64,000 nt of DNA from Cladorhizidae sp. MBARI D1340-BT2. Lineage: Eukaryota; Porifera; Demospongiae; Poecilosclerida; Cladorhizidae. Shown one piece after another: positions 10,546-23,228 of this stretch (its first letter is position 1; every line of letters starts with the position of its first letter). The position numbers and the translations under genes were made by a program. Where the stretch lies: NCBI GenBank assembly GCA_028752905.1, contig JAQNBH010000006.1, positions 24,352,311-24,416,310 on the forward strand, read 5' to 3'. Below the pieces are notes generated by a model. It saw only the letters and a program-made list of their open reading frames with translations, was not told the DNA's origin and searched no databases.

Positions 10546-11555
10546 ACATAGTCAAATCATTGGGTAATATTTTGTAAGGATATACATGTAACCCTGTCTA
10601 TGTGTCGTGTAACACCATCTGTTATGTGTTATGATGGAGATAGAAGCTTTAATTTTTTTATGTAATACCATATTATTTCATTAACTGATTCACCTTTTTA
10701 AGCTGATATCTTCAAATTGGGACATTCATCATAAAACGTGCTAAAAACCAGATTTTTTACTGGACCTGTGCAGATGATTACAGCATTATTACATTAAACT
10801 TTATTTCTTGTTCTAGTTTGTGGGAGTGGGTGGAGGAAGCGATAAAAATATAGAAATGAATAAAACTGATTGACAAGCCAAAAATTGCCATCATAAACTG
10901 TCCCTTCCTTACCTTTGCTGCTGTCTCTGCAAGCCAATGAAAGCTGTATATTCACCTATGCTAGCCTGAAATCCCTCAGAATATCTTCTCTCTTTAGAAG
11001 AAAATGCACTCCTGGTTGGATTTCTGTATCAGCATCTAGTATGGTTATGCATTGAAGGTGCTAGCAAATATCATGAGGCAAAGAGTTACCCTCTACAAAT
11101 TTCTCCTGAAAAAGTTGGGCATTAGTAGTAGCTAGCTGTTCTGACAGCAATAAGGGTAGCATTACCTTTACTAGAGTTTACAGGATCCCATCCAAGGACA
11201 AAAATGTCAACTAACAAGTGTAGCATACTAATCTCAATGGAAGCAAGTCAGCATTTTTTCTCCGTAACTAGTGATCCCTTATCAACATACTTATGTAAGC
11301 CAGAAATTGATTAAATCATATTACCCACAGAGATCAGAATGCTCACTTAGCTCCCATCAAGCTCAAATGCACTCTACCTGCGTCATCCATCATTGTCCGT
11401 GGGACGGGATCCAGGATGAACTATTTGAAAGTTAATGCTATCCTTTCTGGTGTTAAAACCTTCACAAGTTTTACATCCCAGATGCCACTGCAAAGATCTT
11501 GCTCTATCGTGGCCCAAATCAGCAGAAGACTGTAAACAATGTATCAAAGGACACT
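10546..11555. other. No recognised gene
   Basis: Short scattered open frames only; no family motif or clear repeat seen. Confidence 0.4.
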
Positions 11556-12640
11556 AACTCATTTCTCAAAGTCTAAACTATTGAGAGAGTTTACTGGTAT
11601 AGGCACAAGTAGCCTAGTGTAGGGAAAACAGCTTGCTAAAACAGCAGAATGCCCATAAAGATTCATTCGAGGACAGTGGTTGCGATCAGCGATTGGTAAC
11701 AGCATTTTTCTTGTCAAACCAGACTTGTTAATAATAACCTCCCTTTCAATTGCAACCACCCTTCAAATAGAAATTGCAGGTAGATGGACTGAAGTAAATA
11801 TTATCTGCAGTTGCTATTAGAAAATATATAGAAATTTTATCCCTAGCCACATTTCCTTTAGGTAGGTTTGGGTCTTTCCATTCACATCCTTTATACTTGC
11901 TTGCAAAACTGATTAAGTTATGATTTTAAAAGCCTTAAGACCATTTTAGATCAGTTCTTGTAAGTTGCTAGAGTATTAAGAGGCACCTGTACATACTCCA
12001 CCCTCTAATGCTGCAGGGATAACTAATGTTGTTCTAATGCTGCTGGTACGAAGCAGCCACCATACTAGAGCTTGGAATAACAATCCCATTGAAGAGACAC
12101 CTCCCACACACGTGCATGTACTTGACTGTCAAATGCTGAACGTTCTATTAAGTAGCATTTAGGGGGCCTAACTTGTACCACTTTTGTCTATAAAAATATT
12201 TTAGTTTCCTAAACTGTAGTTGTTAAGCCTCTCATGTTTAGTTACCTAATGTTCTTAAGTTAAGTTATGGTATCTTGCTATGAAGCGCACTGTTCTCAAA
12301 GTCCTTGAAACATGCACCAATTATGAACATGTGAACAAGCTTCATGATTAGTGTAACATATTTCCCAGAACATTGAGGCAAGAATTGTAATAGCATAACC
12401 AGGCCTATTTATAGCTGCAACTCTCTGTAACTGTCCACAGTTTCCTAACGAGTATCTTGCTGCTCCATCATGACATTTGCAACCTTTCCCAAGTGATCTA
12501 GTGGCACAGGCAGCTCCTCCTGCACGTCCGCTAAATTGCCAAAAACATTTTCCAATGTCCCAATGATGGTATAACTGGATCGTAAAGGATATCAACATTG
12601 AGCCTGTCACAAGAATTGCATATTTCATGATAACTGATCT
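11556..12640 (-). repeat. Dispersed repeat family, copy 1
   Basis: Read on the minus strand, this segment matches about 56690-57540 on the plus strand, and part of it matches about 25610-25800. Shared landmarks include GCAGCAAGATA...GGAAACTGTG, CAATGTTCT...AAACACATTA and TTAACAAG(T/C)CTGGTTGGACA. Two open frames here (66 and 110 codons) are not recognisable proteins. It is probably an old transposon of unknown type. Confidence 0.6.
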
Positions 12641-12779
12641 TCAAATGGTTTTATAGTTGAATATACTTTGCTGAATAAAACCAATTGCAAAGAATGCAGG
12701 ATAGACCATCTATAGGTCGTTACATCAACTCAGGAGCCACGGTACTTAATTTAATATGGCTTGGGAGTCTTATGAATTT

Positions 12780-13235
12780 CATTCATTTTCCACCCGCACG
12801 CTTGACTACGTACTTACATTTTAGCGCCTAAAGAAAACTGTAATTGTATAGAGTAGGGCTTCCTGTAGCCACTGGTGCTAATTTCAACTCTCTAGCACTT
12901 GGCAATCTGGAGATATTTACGCACCAAAATCAGGCATTCAGGTTTTTGAGGATCCTTCCACTTGTAGCTCCTGTAACATGGCTATAGTTATATCTATGAA
13001 AAATACTTTAGTATCAACATAGAGCACACAGAGAGACATATCTTTTGAGCGGTATATAAAGTCCATAACATGAAGTTTGCAGAATCTATGGAGCTATACA
13101 TGGTAACCACAAGTTAAAATAATAAAAAAAAATTAATGCACTGGTCATCCCTGACAAACTCCCAGTTGACTCATTGCGAACTGGTGATGTTTATATTTGG
13201 TAAGAGTGATTCTATCACAGGTTAAGTATTGATTT
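12780..13235 (+). repeat. Duplicated segment, copy 2 (single foldback arm)
   Basis: Direct copy of about 10110-10545: ACTTACATTTTAGCGCCTAA, CTTGGCAATCTGGAGATATT and GTTTATATTTGGTA are all in the same order. Only one arm of the foldback is present. Confidence 0.7.
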
Positions 13236-14237
13236 GAGTGCGGATGTAATCCTGTGTAAGTGCCTTAGAACTGTCCATTAATTTGGAAATGCAAATTCAG
13301 CTGCGATTGTGTCAATTTTATACCTGGAACAGACTAGCTAGCCAGATGTGAGACAAAACTTTCTTCTTTCTGATGAAGACTGAAGTATTTCTGTTGAACT
13401 GTTAGGACTAAAAAACAAACAGATTTAGTTAAAGAGAATCCTTGAATTTGCTTAGGGTAAGTTGCTCTGTAACTAATTGATACCGACAGACAAAAACTAA
13501 CCTTGTTTTGCACTTTTATTTTCTTTCTTTTTTCCAGTTCCTGTGTGAGTAATTAGTTCTGTGCAGTTCAAAATCTCATTATAATAATATACTAGAACTT
13601 TATTTAAATCAGCTTTTTTGTTCAGCTGAGAGTAATCGTACAAGTTTGAATAAATTTAGAAGTGTACTAGTATTATGCATAATATGATGTAATGTTACAT
13701 GTTTTACCTTCTTGTACGTAACCTGATATTCATCTCCCTCCTCTTGATGTTCGGACTCTCCTCACATTTGGTGAGTATTTGAATCTACAATAATCATCCC
13801 CAACATCTTGCAATGTGCATAATACAACTACTTATTGTTGGTGGTAATAATACCCACAACTGTCTATATCTCAACTCTCTTAACATGGTGTCATAATGCG
13901 CTCAGGATGCTACACACAAAACTAGATGCTATGGGTACATTTTCCTCTGTAAGTTAAAACTAGACCAACAACAGCTGTCTTTGCATGGAACTTGAGCTCT
14001 ATGTTGAATGAGCTCTATACTGGGAGGTAGCAACAGCGAACCTAATTTCTGCTGCGTTATATGTTTAGTTTGTTCTTGCTCTAGTACAGGCAGCATTCAG
14101 CAGTGAAGCTAGATATATTTAATGGGAACTCTTAAGGGTGTGGATCTTGCTGTTCTTTTACTATTATAGTCTACTAGATAATGACAGGCTTAGATAATTT
14201 ATCCACTAAAGCTTTGGATGTAGTACCTAGCCCTTAT
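13236..14237. other. No recognised gene
   Basis: AT-rich intergenic DNA; I see no supported exon, RNA gene or ordered repeat. Confidence 0.4.
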
Positions 14238-17200
14238 CATGGGCGTACATGGATTTCTGGGGGTTCTGCAGAACACCCCTTTCATTTTAATGATATTCAT
14301 TGGAATGTGTTTGTGTGTGTTTTGCCCTCTCAGATTTCATTTCAGACAATGGCTCACTTCATTAATATAATTTTAATTATATATAGGTACATTGATAGTG
14401 TTAAATAATGTGGAAACAAAATTACAATAACTTAGGGCTAGGCTTTGCCCTAGCCCTAGCCCTTGACCATGGGGGAGGGGAAAATGAGAACCCAACGAAT
14501 GTACTTTCTAAAGAAAGCCGACAACCCCCCCATGCAAATAAGACCAATCTGCTCAGGGAGCTCGGGTCCCACCGAGGGGCTGTCTGGTTGGATGGACTTT
14601 GTCCTTCGATCGGTTAATGAGCTAATCATTGCACAGTTACACATCAAGCTACGTGAGCATTAATAGTAGTTGTGGAACTAATGAGCTACAACTCTGCCAT
14701 GAAGAGGCAACGACAAAATATGGACATCAGGTAATTTTTCAAAATAACAGCCATTGAGGATGAAGATAAGAGAAATTATTGCTAGCTATTTAGCTTGAAG
14801 CCTGTACACTTGATAAACCAATCTCATTTATTCAGATTCTAGTGAACCTCAGTCTGATCTGGATCATTCTGAAATCAGTACCACACTGGAAAGCTGACAT
14901 GAAGATGAAGTTCCTATAGTTAATGAATGCTCAAGTGGAAGTGCCGAAGGACCAGAATCGTATGTTTATTATCTGCAAATAGGTCTATTGATGATGCTGC
15001 TAGTTTAATAAATGAGCTTTCTAGTGGTGCTAGATACTGTCACCACGATGTACAATTGCCTAGTGTCCTTACTGGCACCTTATTACCTAGCTATCACCAA
15101 AAGTTTATCATATTGTGGCTCAGTAAATATCCTTGGCTAGTCTTTAGTTCTAAGGTAGATGGTGTATTTTGTCCTCTGTTTCTTCCATCTAGCCAACGTA
15201 AAGATAAAGGTTACCTGGTAATTAAGCCTTTTTCTAACTGGATCAAGATGAGTTGCACTTTGAGTAATCATCCGAAGCTTCAATACCATCGTGATTGTTT
15301 GCAGCAAGCATATGCACAATTGAAAATCCAGCATCACGAGTAGATGTAATGACAAGCACTACTGCTGTTCAAAAGGAAATTAGGCAATACAGTGGCAAAT
15401 TGTTTGAGCAATTCTTTTTTTAGGCAAACAGGGTATTGCATTTCGTGGAAAGTTAGAGGATGTTGCATCGTCAAAGAATGCAGGAAACTTTTTAGCACTG
15501 CTAAAATCTTTTGCGGGGACAGACAGTATTTTATATGAGCATCTTTATTGTACCGAGGCAAAGAATGCAACACACTTATCACCAGGGACTCAAAATGTAA
15601 TTATTAATATTATAGGCTATGATATGATTCTTGCCAAAACAATATCTGAGATAAAAGAAGCAAAATATTTTTCCGTTCTAGCTGATGAGGTTTCATGTCA
15701 CAATGTAGAGCATTTGCACATATGCCTTCACTTTGTTGATGGCCATGGTGACATTCGAGAAGAGTATGTTTCATTTGTAAAACTTGAGAGAGTCCGAGCA
15801 GCTGATGTAGCAAATGCCATTATACAGACCTTGGAGGGGCTTGGCTTATCACTGAGTGATTTGCGAGGACAAGGGTATGATGGGGCCTCAATGATGAGTG
15901 GGGAGATAGCTGTTGTGCAGGCATTACTTCGAGAGAAGCATCCCAAGGCATTGTACACCCATTGTGCAAGTCCTTCCATAATCTGGCTATCATAAGTTCC
16001 TGTTCTGTTCCACCTATAAGGAACTGTGTAATTCAGATAAAAGGTTTCACATTATGGATAAAGGATTCAGCTAAAAGAGAGGGTCTCCTAAAGCAATCAT
16101 TCAGAAGAGGTCTCAGATTGGCACAAAGCAGTCTTCAATAATCAACGTTTGCATTACTCGATGGGTAGAGAACATCAATGGCTGGGAGCGTTTCTGTCTA
16201 TATCATCCTTTTCTAATTGAAATGTGTGAGATAGTACTCTATGGAAATAGTAAATTTGTGAACTATAAAGATGGTTGGACTACTGATGATAAGAAAAATG
16301 CTCTTGCATATATGAAAACATTGGAGTCCTTGGCATTTTTGTATTCCCTAGTCACTCTCTTTAGGTCTGTTAAAGAAGCTGTTGTTAAATTACAAGAAAG
16401 TGCCAAGACCTTACCTCTGGAGTGACAATAGTACAAGAGACTGTTGCAATGAATTTAAAAGAGATAGAGCAGATGTTGATAATTTTTCACAGCGTATCTT
16501 TCGGCATCAGTCCAATATAACTATTTCGATGCCACGCACAACTCAGCATCGTCTCAATCCACTAATTCAGTTGAGGATTATTTTAAATGGGCTGTAGTTA
16601 TCCCTCTTCTTGACCACATTATACATCAATATTTACTAAGCATACCAACCAGGTAGCTTCATTGCAATACCTCTTGCCCATCCATATCTCTACTTCATCC
16701 TTTATTAATATTGAACCTGCTGTTACTTTCTATTCTGAAGATCTACCAAATGTGAGTATACTTGATGAAGAGTTACATCGCTGGAAGTCAAGGTGGCTAC
16801 AAATTTAACCAGATGAGCATCCTCAAACTCTGAGTGAATCGCTTAAACTCTGCTGCCTCAAAACCCTTCCAAATGTCCCTTTTGAACCTTTTTGCTACAC
16901 TCCCACTCAGTTCCCATACTTGTGAATGATCTGCTTCCACACTTCGATGTTTAAAAAAGTGAGGAAAGACTCAGTGCCTTAGCATTAATACTGGAATGGA
17001 TCGATACTGTTGCAAACTTTACGTAGAACAACATCCATGCAGAATTCAATGTTAGCTTATTATTTCAGTAATTTTGTTTGTATATTTTTGAAGGTTGCTT
17101 AATAAAAATCATCTCTGTAAATATTTTTGGAGTTTCCACGATTTGTGCTGGATGGGGCTTTGTGCTGGATGGGGCATATATATTTCCCTCTTGCACTATA

Positions 17201-17284
17201 TATCCTCACCATGGCTTTCAGCCACATGATCCACATCCGACATAATACATAACCCCCCTTTTCAAAAGTCTGCGTACGCCCCTG
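14238..17284 (+). mobile_element. hAT transposon with both terminal repeats
   Basis: The left end, CATGGGCGTACATGGATTTC, and the reverse complement of the right end, CAGGGGCGTACGCAGA, share the CAGGGGCGTA-like terminus common in hAT elements, and a G-rich run follows each. A decayed DUF4371-type transposase lies inside on the plus strand. The expected 8-bp target duplication is not clean; CTTAT occurs next to both ends. Length is about 3.05 kb, usual for hAT. Confidence 0.75.
14680..17105 (+). pseudogene. hAT transposase (TTF zinc finger / DUF4371 type)
   Basis: Pieces appear in the expected order. First is a TTF-type zinc-finger region, with KYPWLVFSSKVDGVFCPLF and KPFSNW (about 15120-15240). 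The DUF4371 core follows with EAKYFSVLADEVSC, CLHFVDGHGDIREEYVSFV and DLRGQGYDGASMMSG (about 15650-15900), then CITRWVENINGWERF (about 16150-16190). Last comes a degraded dimerisation region with WAVVIPLLDHIIHQYL and LHRWKSRWLQI (about 16590-16810). Frame changes and stops separate them (for example after CASPSIIWLS at 15993). The closest known relatives are ZMYM1/THAP12-like hAT proteins of animals. It would cut and paste the surrounding element; this copy is dead. Confidence 0.8.
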
Positions 17285-17689
17285 CTTATAATCTTCTTAA
17301 ACTAGCCTTATTCCTAATAGGACAGCTTCTCAGGCTCTTCTACTTGGCACACTTGTAGATCTTGGATAGATAACCAATTATATCAACACAGCTCTGGGCT
17401 ACTTTCCGGGAAAGTAAATTGGATGATTTTACCAAATTTTTTTTATCGATCAGCTATCTTGTAAACAGCCTCCTGTGTGATTTACTAGGTTGCTTCTATC
17501 ACATTCCCAGTGTCCCCAGAAGTTGCAAACCTTTACAAGTGGGTACTGAGCAGCTGCTTGCTTTACAGCTGTACTCAATCAAAGTTCTTTAGATAGAGGA
17601 GCTATTGATTTAGTTAAGAGCTTTGTAAAGTTTGGCGTTATCAGATTACAACAGATAGCAAGTTTAATTAAATATTGTGTGGTGTAACT

Positions 17690-19635
17690 ATGGCTAAATA
17701 TTGTGATACAGATAAAGTGCTGTGTATGTTGGATGATGAGAGTGATGACGATTTTGATGGCTTCATAGTGAAGAATTATAGTGAGGATGATGAGGATGTT
17801 GGAGTTTGTGAGGTAGCTGATAGTGTTAGTGATGGCGTAGTTTGTGGTGAGTGTAGCTAAAGTGGTAGCAGTTCTGGTGCCAGTACTTCTTGTTCCACTT
17901 CTTCCATCTCCTTTAGCCAGGCATCTGGGTGCACTGTTGACATGGAAGGAAAAGAGCCTTTGGAGTTTGCTCAGCTTTTTCTGGAAGACAATATCCTGAA
18001 GAGAGTTGTGAACGAAACAAATTTGTATGCTGAGCAATTCATGGGGCTGGAAATAAAGACTTACCTCTTCGATCAAGAGTCAGAGAGTGGAAAAGGTGCT
18101 CAGTCAGTGAAATGGTGAAGTTTCTTGCCCTTTATTGCCATGAGCATGGATAATAAGCATCGGATTGAGGACTATTGGTGCAAGAAATGGCCCTTCACCA
18201 CGTCATGCTTCTCCTCTATCATGGCGGGAGACCGATTTTGTATCGCGCTTCTTTCACCTAAATGATGGAGAGAAGGTGTACATAGGGGTCGGCCAGGATA
18301 TGATGCCCTATTCAAAATACGGCCACTTATGGAGCATTTACTAGACAAATTCAAAACCTTTTACCAGCTGGGGAGAGAAATATCAGTCGATGAATCAATG
18401 ATAGGCTTCAAGGGACGGCTGTGGTTTATCCCTATCAAGTGGAGCATGAAAGCCTACGTCCTGGCAGATGGCTCCAGTGGATATATGTACATTTGGAAGC
18501 TCTATGCTGGTGAGGAAACTGTATAATATATATACACACAAAATAGCCATGAAGAAAAGTACTATAATATTATATATAATAAATATAATTCACTTCTTAG
18601 TCTTTCCCCCCCCACTTTTTTCTTTGTTTTTTCACTTCCTTCCCGCTCTTCTTCATTATCCCCTTTTTCCTTCCCGCTTTTTTTCCTTTTCAGTTCTTGT
18701 TCTTTTTGGGGGGGTTCCCAGAGAAATGAGAGCCTCTCTGCTACAGAACAACACATGACATGGTGATGAAGCTAGTGGAAGGGATGGAGAATAAAGGACA
18801 CCATTTGTACACAAGTCCAGACTTGTTCCTCACCCTAAAAAGTAGTGGCTTTGGTGCATGTGGTGCAGTTCGGGTGAACAGGAGGGGGTTACTTGCATGT
18901 ATCAAGGCCAAAGACAAAATGAAAAAGGGTGACATCAAGTATATAAGTACAAATGGTGTCCTTGCCTTGAAATGGATGGACAAGAGAGCTGTGACCATTC
19001 TGAGTACTATCCACGATGATAGCACTATAGCAAAGAGGAGGAGGACAAGGCTGTCAGCAACTGGCATGGAGGAGGTCATAAAGCCAACAGCCATTGTCGA
19101 GTACAATAGTCACATGGGTGGGGTTGACAAATCCAATTAGCTGATGAGTTACTATACCTTCCAACATAGGACACAGAAATGGTGGAAACGGGCAGCTTTT
19201 CATCTCCTCAACCTGGTATTGGTAAATGCATACATAATATATAAAGGGACACCTTTGACTGGCCGAAGAGTAACACACCAGTGCTTCTTAGTGAAGGTTG
19301 CTGTTGGATTTCTTCTGGAGGCAGGCCTGACAGAAGCTCAGCTTGAAGTGTCCATCTTCCCCACAATCATCTTGTGGCTGAACCAGCCAGACTTACAGGA
19401 ATGCACTTCATAGAGCACCTTCCCCCAAATAGCAATGGCAAAAGGTCCCTGTGTGCTTGCTACCTGTGCAGCAGCAAAAAAGGAAGTCAGAACTTCATTT
19501 AGATGTAAGATTTGTAAAGTAGCTTTATGTATTACACCTGCTTTGAACTATACCTCACAAAAGTTAGTCCTGTGTCGCTTACCATCCACATCATATCGTG
19601 TGTTTTTTATTTCTTTCTTCACTTTTTCTTGATTG
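17690..19635 (+). pseudogene. piggyBac transposase, near full length but broken (copy A)
   Basis: The acidic N-terminus starts at ATG 17690 (MAKYCDTDKVLCML...SEDDED) and ends at a stop at 17858. The DDE_Tnp_1_7 domain follows: IRPLMEHLLDKFKTFY, EISVDESMIGFKGR (first Asp at about 18389) and GYMYIWKLYAG. A T/C-rich 240-bp stretch (about 18520-18755), probably an intron, interrupts it. The protein resumes with LYTSPDLF, KWMDKRAV (third Asp, about 18979) and YNSHMGGVDKSN, then a stop at 19138-19140, then KWWKRAAFHLLNL. The cysteine-rich domain (FRCKICKVALC, about 19500-19530) closes it. The DNF that normally precedes YTS, with the second catalytic Asp, is absent. I could not find its terminal repeats. 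Confidence 0.85.
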
Positions 19636-19739
19636 TTTTTTCTTCCAGTAGCACAACTTTTACCAATCCTATGTATGCAAACAACTATGACTATGAATAA
19701 TATTTATAGTGGATATGTAATATAAATGCATTGTTGCTA

Positions 19740-20420
19740 GATCATCCCAAAGCTAGCTGAGCTGAAAATATACTAGCACTGGCTATAGAATACCATGGTT
19801 GCTTGGCAGTCTACTAGCTACCTCCAGCGCTAGCTATTGCTGGCTATATATATATCAGCTACAACTGCCTTCTTCAAGCGCTAGCTAATTTTCTAGCTAT
19901 AATGATCATCTAAAACTACCAACTTCAATCACTAGCTAATTTCCTAGCTATAATGATCATCTAAAACTGGCAACTTGGCAAGCGCTAGCTAATTTTCTAG
20001 CTATAAATATCAGCTAAAACTGCCTGTACAGTTCAAGCGCTAGCTAATTTGCTAGCTATAATGATCATCTTTAACTTCCAACTTCAAGCGCTAGCTAATT
20101 TGCTAGCTATTTAAAGATCAGCTAAAACTGCCTAGACACTTCAAGCGCTAGCTACTTTGCTAGATATAAAGATGGCCTAAACTACTATACCTCGAGAGCT
20201 AGAAACTTTGCTATCCAAAGTTGACCGACAATTATTTACTTTACTAATTAGCTAAGCTTTAAAAATATGATCTACAACTGTCTACTTCGAGCGCTAGCTA
20301 TAAGATGACCTACAGCTAGCTACCTTGAGCGCTACCTAAAAAGATAGCCTATATACAACTAGCTAGCTAGCTAAAAAAATGCTCTAGCTAAAACTAACTT
20401 CGAGCACACTACATAATAAT
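19740..20420 (+). repeat. CTAGCTA-rich tandem region, about 60-bp units
   Basis: Repeated units of the form GCGCTAGCTAATTTTCTAGC followed by TATAATGATCATCTAAAACT and a short variable part, clearest at 19870-20170, decaying on both sides. Many units are internally palindromic (CTAGCTAG). Confidence 0.8.
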
Positions 20421-21005
20421 CTTACTTGGAGTCTAGCTTCACTTGTCTTGACATCTCTAAAGATTCTTCTAGCCTCGTGTTAGGTAGAAAGTTAGGAGAT
20501 AGTCTGAATATCAATGAACACTAACCTCAACGAGCCACAAACAACAAAAATAAATAATAAAAACATCAGGTAATTAAAAAACACAGGTGATTCCAATAAA
20601 CAGTGTCTGCGTGCAGGGGAAATTACCTGAGTAAACTCCCTTCGCATTCTAAGAGTTTAAGGATGCCAATGGGCAATATTAGGAAAGTTATGAGTAAAAA
20701 GAACATATCAACAGAATATACCTGTAAATACTTGTTTTCTTCCTTGATGTTATAACTCTACCTACCTCTTGCTAGTGCCTCAACTGCCAGGGCCATGTAG
20801 GACTTGCCAGGCTGCTGGATCAGAAACCAAATCCCTCATTAACAAAGTGCTAATACAGTTAGAGGTGCTGTGAGGCCCAGCATCTGGCCCAACCAGTAAA
20901 GCAACATATTGCCTCCATTCCTTTCCACCAATCACTGTTGCACACCATTCCCCATCATTAGCTATTGTACCCATAGTTCATATTGAAATGTAATTATGGT
21001 ACTTT
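20421..21005. other. No recognised gene
   Basis: Mostly AT-rich. A 64-codon minus-strand frame (20780-20974), just downstream of the tyrosine recombinase end, starts MGTIANDGEWCATVIGG; I do not recognise it, and it may be the tail of the DIRS-like element. Confidence 0.35.
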
Positions 21006-21007
21006 AT

Positions 21008-22800
21008 GACACTGGCAACCTGGAGTAACTGGCTAGCTGTTCTCTTAGGGTATAAATGTACTCTATGTATGCCAAGCTCCTGCAAGCTCCAGGTTTCTAG
21101 ATCACTGAATCTTCCATGCCCTTCTTTGTGACTTGTGGCTGCCCCAATGCTGAAGCTGTGGCACAGTAGACTTTCATGTATCAGAACATCGGATTATTCA
21201 AACTCAGTTGCATGGTAATGATCATCAATGGGAGATTTCATTAGGGAGGGCTAGAGATTTGCAGGTGAAAGTCAAATCAGTTCGCTAAACCTGCAAAAGT
21301 AAGAGCTCAGTTTTATCTAATGAGTCATAGTTCGCTGTGTTTGCAAGATATTTTAAGGAACCACTTGAGCTAGACTCTCACAAGAGTATGGCAGTAGAAA
21401 TGCAACCATAACAGAGATCATGAAGAATCAAACAAAACTTCGACAGTTGGCAGCACCATTTATAGTCAGTTGAGAGTTCAAGTCATGTCATTAGCCTTGC
21501 TAAAGACGACCAGCTTGGAAGCACTCTATATTTCTATTTCATTCAGAAAAGAGGCCAAGGCATCCAGTCTCAGTGGAGTTCCATGAAAAGTTACATGAAG
21601 GAGTATCAGAAGCACACCATTTGCTAGGGGCAAACTGGCATGATGAGATAGACCACCAAGTGTTGCAGGCAATTCTGAATCCTCCGAGACAGCACTGGTG
21701 GTTGTTAAAAGAGTGAGACATCTGGCGTGCACAAAGCGTATGATAACCTGAAGCAAAGAACTCTTGCATCTCGTTTTAGTAAATAGTGTTATTGTACAGG
21801 ATGTAGTAATCAACAACAATTGCTCGTATAAAATATACACAAAAATACTTTAAATGAATGAATATGTGTATAAGACAGCATGGCTGCTACTGAGGACATA
21901 GCTGCTTCTCCTTCAGGAAGTAAGCTGCTCACATTCCATGGCCCTGCAGACTAATATCGCTAATGATATTAGCAATTATTGAAACACCCGAGTCAGTATC
22001 GACAAGTTTATAATGACTTGCTTGCTTTTCATATATCCAAAGTTTTCCCTTATCCGAACTATAGTGTAGATCCCAATACGTTGAATGCATTTGGGTCTAC
22101 AGTACCCAGATGCATCTAACCCTGCCTTGGCTGGGGACCTTCATGCAACCACTAACCATTGACATGTCAGATATGTGCTGTCTCGAAACACAGAGAGTGG
22201 GCATTTTTTTACCCAGAGGTTAAGCAGAGTCCTGACTGGACAGATATCTGACCTTTTCTTCCTGATGAAGAGCTGGATTCCGTGATGAAAATTGTCTATC
22301 TTCGACTGTAATAGTCATTCTTATGATGTCCTGGCAGGACGGATGACCCACTGCAATAGCTGAGCAAGACAAGTGGCATGTTGGTTCATAGAGGCTTCTG
22401 ATAGACTGTCATTTCATTTCTCCTGATCTTGGAAAGCAACAGAGGTTAAAGCTGCATGCATCCCAAGTGATGTACAATGGTATGAGTGGGCCCCCCACCT
22501 CCTTTCAGCTTTATAAGAATATCAGGAGATATATGGCAATTTCTGTCATTTCTCCCAACCTTAGTATGCTTCCAAGCATTTGATTCCCTGTAGACTGTAT
22601 TGTAGATGTTGATGGGCAGGCTCCAAGTGGTCTTTCTTGCCATCAGCAATGTAGAGAAATCAGATTGCTGACAAGTATACTTGATGGTATGATGGTTAAC
22701 CCTGACCCAGCAATCTATGACATGAAGCTGCACGGCACCCAGTCTCTGTTGCTGAACTGCCTGAAGCCCCCCTGCAATTTAAAATTCCTGGAATTTTTAC
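21008..22800 (-). pseudogene. Tyrosine recombinase of DIRS-like element (interrupted)
   Basis: Minus-strand pieces appear in order. LQYSLQGIKCLEAY (about 22620-22580) is followed by WDACSFNLCCFPRSGEM (about 22460-22410), the W.A....F.G(F)LRSGE motif with the first catalytic Arg. Next are ICPVRTLLNLWVKK (about 22250-22205) and KAGLDASGY (about 22110). The C-terminus is at about 21185-21010 (CHSFSIGAATS ... RVHLYPKRTASQLL), equivalent to GHSFRIGAAT...YIR. The catalytic HxxR Arg reads as Ser. Frames change between pieces. The enzyme would circularise or integrate the element DNA; this copy is decayed and split by an insertion. Confidence 0.65.
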
Positions 22801-22904
22801 TGACTACTGCAGTTTGTAACGTTGGCCATTCCTAATCAATAAGTTTCTTCACCTCTCTTTAGCCCAGTTCGGCCAGCTAGATACTAGAGTTACTTACAGT
22901 TCTT

Positions 22905-23225
22905 GTGAGACGACATCAGGTTCTCTGATGGCTGAAGGGACCGGGCACAGAAATATGTTACATCATTTTGGGACAGATTAACCACTGCTCTATTCTCTCT
23001 CCCAGGGATGTGCTGGCTTATAATTAGCAGATTATATTAGAGCAAAAGAAAAACAGGCTTTTCATGAGGTTCATCACATTGACAACCTTTCTACCACCTA
23101 ATATCAGGATGGCCACCAATACAACACTGCTACACCAGTATTTAGCTGCTTATGCCCACCACTATTTTTTCCCATAAAGCTTTCCCAATCACTAATGGAA
23201 ACAGTTCCTTCACCACGATGTGAGG
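22905..23225 (-). pseudogene. DIRS-type RNase H fragment
   Basis: The minus-strand frame begins HIVVKELFPLVIGKALW, the conserved start of the DIRS RNase H (VKEL.PIV..A..W), and ends with ISQHIPGRENRAVVNLSQND followed by YFCARSLQPSENL. That matches the (S/V)HIPG..N..AD.LSRN motif of the family. The catalytic-Asp part upstream is lost and stops lie between the two motifs. In intact elements this domain degrades the RNA strand during reverse transcription. Confidence 0.6.
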
Positions 23226-23228
23226 GAT

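Larger units (their letters stand above)
21008..23228 (-). mobile_element. DIRS-like retrotransposon fragment (RNase H, tyrosine recombinase)
   Basis: On the minus strand an RNase H-like piece is followed by a tyrosine recombinase, the order of DIRS/Ngaro-type retrotransposons. RT is not recognisable upstream (above 23230), so the copy is 5'-truncated. About 0.77 kb of unrelated sequence (roughly 21200-21970) separates the recombinase core from its C-terminus. No split direct repeats or inverted termini could be found by eye. Confidence 0.6.
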
